From: Bondarzewia mesenterica
Taxonomy: Eukaryota; Basidiomycota; Agaricomycetes; Russulales; Bondarzewiaceae
Assembly: GCA_004802705.1 (NCBI GenBank)
Contig: SGPL01000830.1
Location: 1 to 10,836 of the forward strand
Reading direction: 5' to 3'
Length of the DNA: 10,836 bases
Made by a program: the position numbers and the translations under genes. Numbering within the stretch: the stretch's first letter is position 1; each line of letters opens with the position of its first letter. The notes beneath the pieces were generated by a model. It had not been told where the DNA came from. It did no database searches and saw only the letters and a program-made list of their open reading frames with translations. Shown here piece after piece: positions 8,466 through 10,836 of this stretch.

Positions 8466-10836
8466 TCACCATCCGAAATGAACGAAAGGAACCCATCGCA
8501 CAAAGGGTACATGTCTCTTGCGCAGATTTGCAACAGCGAGATGAAGCGCCCGAGCAGCGCGGGCAGTGTCTGGGGATGATACGCGTGTACCACTCTCGTC
8601 CTGGAATAAATATTCGTAGAAGCTGTCTACGATGCCTGGTCCATCCTTGTCGTAAATGCTCCTGACGCGTTCGTGTTATGTCTGAGAATTTATCATGCGA
8701 GCAAGCAACCTTGTCATCGACTCACCACATCGTCGCAACCGTTCCACGAAATCCCACAAATAACAGCGTCGCCGCAAGATGCATTGCTTCGTCTGGCACT
8801 TTGTCGTCGCCCATCGCAGTCTGGCATGCGCTCAGGAATGCCAACAAGGCGTTCGGCATCGATTGCTCCATAAGTTGCGAGACTTTCAATCGGTCATCCT
8901 CCAGCCGAAGAGAACTCTCCAGCGGGTTCTGTGCATCCTGCGTACCGTGACAGGCGAAGTGAACTATAGAAGCTGATGAGATATGTGACAACACATCCCT
9001 CACAAGTGAGGGTGCTTCCGGAATACCCAGCTTGACCAGGAAATCGGAGGGCACATGCTTCTCAATCATCTTCAGTTCATCGCTGACACACGGCAGCGAA
9101 AAGTGGCCCGGAGGAGAATGTATGGCTGCGAGAAGTTTGAAACGGTCGGCGGATTGGGGCAAGGGGGAAAGGAGCGCGTTGAGGGTGTGCGTGTAGGATG
9201 AGACGACGTATTGCGACACCATGTCCTCACCGTCGCCACGCGCACTGTATATGCCAGCTGCATGAAGTGGTAGGAATGTGAATGGTCCTGTGGGGCACCA
9301 CCATAGGCGTGATGGCGATTCGGATTTCTGTGAGGCAAATGAGCAGGGCAAGGCCGACTGACGATGAAATCGAGCTACTCACCTTCAAATCTAGTGAAAG
9401 AATAACTGGCTTGATGACACACTCCCACAATATGCTCAAGACATCCTGGAAGACTTGATCAGGCTTCCTGTGCCGTGCGACTCCGATTCGCTTGGGTCGG
9501 TAATGCCGCTCAGGCTGTTCCTCGGTCATTAAGCCACGCGTCTTTTCAATGAGCTCCTCAAGAGACGTTTGAAGGTCTTGAGGGAGAGCAAGACTCGGAG
9601 ATGATGATACGAACCTCATGGAGCGAACAAGATTCCGCGTGTCAGCCATAGTCAAATCGAGTGGGACATGTTTGACTGTGGACGAAGTCAGAACTAAGGC
9701 ATCACAACGAGACTGGCTCGCATTGATGATGACCACTGGACCACGGGATGCAGCCCTCTGAAGAATGACGAATGGCTTGGGAAGAAGAAAGTCATGGAAT
9801 CCATCAAGCGTTCGAATCTCTTGCAGCGTCGCCAGCCACTCATCATTGAGTTTACGGTAGTGGCTTGCTTCTTGCTCCATCGAGAAAACCTTGTGTGCAA
9901 TGTCCGAAGGATCTCTGAACGTATCCCGCTGGGATCCCTGCTCGAGTGCCCGCGAGATTTCCTCCAACTTTTGGGCAAGTGCAGGNTTTCTCGCTCGAAG
10001 ATCATCCAGTGGAGTACGAAGTTGGAGGGCTTGGGACCAGAAAATGGCCCGACCCTCCTCGAGGAATTCGATGGCTTTTTTGAAGTCTCCAGATCGAATA
10101 GCACAAGCCGCGGCATCACGGGCCAGGCCGTCACTTCGGGAAATGAGTGCTTCTTGACGAGATTGCAAGTTGAGTCCAAGCATGGCGACCCGAGGCAACA
10201 GTCGGATGGCTGCCTGATACGCCTCCAAAGCAGATTCATGAAAGCGATCCGTGCGCAGAGCCCAAGTCCTAGCGGAGGCAAAACGGTCTAATGCTGATGC
10301 CGATATGCACGCGACTGCAGCGCGGAACGAGGAGACAGAATCGTCCAAATGCCGTCGTTGATGGGTACGATGGAACGAGGATATTAGCGATGTCCCCAAA
10401 CGGCTAGTGATAATACATCGATGCGGGTGGTCTGTAGGTAGTAGGTCAAGTGACTGTCGATGGAACGAAATAGCCTCCTCCAGGTCATTGAGTTGATCCG
10501 TCTGCTCAAACCGGGTTTGAAGAGCACCCGCAAGATTGTTCAGCGACGTCGATCGATCAGAATGCGGTGCGGGAAGCAGCTAGAGTGCCTGCCGATGAAA
10601 CAAGATTGCCTCCTCCAGGTCACTAAGCCGACCAGTCTGCTCAAACCAGGTTTGAATGGCAGTGGCAAGATTGTTCAGGGACATCGATCGATTGGGATGT
10701 GGTGCGAGACAAAACTCGAGTGCCTGTCGATGAAGCGTGATTGCCTCATCCAGGTCACCAAGTTGACCTGTCCGCTGAAATCGCGTATAAACGGCATTGG
10801 CAAGATTGTTCAGGGAGCGAGATCGATCGAAATGGG
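8466..10836 (-). CDS. TPR-CHAT domain protein (caspase/separase-fold peptidase-like), 5' partial with one internal stop
   Basis: N-terminal TPRs would bind partners; CHAT is a clan CD cysteine peptidase-like fold. Its substrate and role in fungi are unknown to me. Exons inferred on the minus strand: 10836-9383 (partial), 9327-8726 and 8661-8466, with introns of 55 and 64 nt. About 750 codons are visible. TPR units of 45 residues (SLNNLA...RF..TGQL.DL.EAI.LHRQAL) fill roughly the first 135-140 codons, followed by a degenerate unit. A helical linker follows, including the family block AIEFLEEGRAIFWSQALQLR. The CHAT domain then shows FTFLPLHAAGIY, VHFACHGTQD with the presumed catalytic His (codon 8949-8947), and AFLSACQTAMGD with the presumed catalytic Cys (8826-8824), 41 residues apart. 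It ends in VPFVRWVPFVHFGW. An in-frame TAG lies at 10582-10580 where sibling repeats have GAG, and one N is at 9986. The start lies beyond the window. Confidence 0.88.
10424..10828 (-). repeat. Three tandem 135-bp TPR units
   Basis: Three in-frame units of exactly 135 bp (45 residues) run 10828-10694, 10693-10559 and 10558-10424. The shared CAAGATTGTTCAG (plus strand) recurs at 10801, 10666 and 10531. Each encodes a SLNNLA...F..T.QL.DL.EAI..HRQ.L unit. They are coding repeats of the TPR-CHAT protein; the array probably continues past the right edge. A fourth, diverged unit follows to about 10305. Confidence 0.9.

Noticed and set aside
8003..8593. Minus-strand open frame of 196 codons
   Set aside because: Its first part is the last CHAT exon read in the wrong frame, and the rest has no recognisable domain.
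9794..10291. Plus-strand open frame of 165 codons
   Set aside because: It is antisense to the conserved linker of the TPR-CHAT gene.
10424..10836. Regular repeats resembling a CRISPR array
   Set aside because: The 135-bp units are in-frame TPR coding repeats with no repeat-spacer layout.

Overview
The window looks like nuclear DNA of a filamentous basidiomycete, probably an agaricomycete. Genes are broken by short GT-AG introns (mostly 50-90 nt) with CTNA-type branch sites. Spacing is compact. There is also a long TPR-CHAT gene of the kind known to be expanded in mushroom-forming fungi. Four ambiguous bases (N) and several one-base frame breaks point to draft-quality sequence, so breaks in the genes need care. 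All exon models are hand-built from the DNA and conserved protein blocks; no search was run.

Layout: 1-362 may hold the 5' part of an unrecognised minus-strand gene (weak). 363-1185 is a gene-free, probably divergent upstream region. 1186-3549 (+) is an eight-exon gene for an Hpc2/ubinuclein-type histone chaperone subunit. 3550-4053 is intergenic with two CACGTG palindromes. 4054-6410 (+) is a five-exon long-chain fatty acyl-CoA ligase. 6411-6710 is 3' flank. About 6711-7910 is a scrambled remnant of a TPR-CHAT paralogue, mostly minus strand, with one plus-strand block. 7911-8465 has no recognisable gene and includes the 3' flank of the next one. 8466-10836 (-) is a TPR-CHAT gene with an apparently intact CHAT domain, running off the right edge and carrying an in-frame TAG in its TPR array.

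The first two complete genes are housekeeping (chromatin assembly and lipid activation) with no obvious joint function. The right third is the accessory part: an intact CHAT protease-like domain beside a degraded, partly inverted relative, which suggests local duplication, decay and rearrangement. I see no CRISPR array, tRNA, rRNA or transposase.
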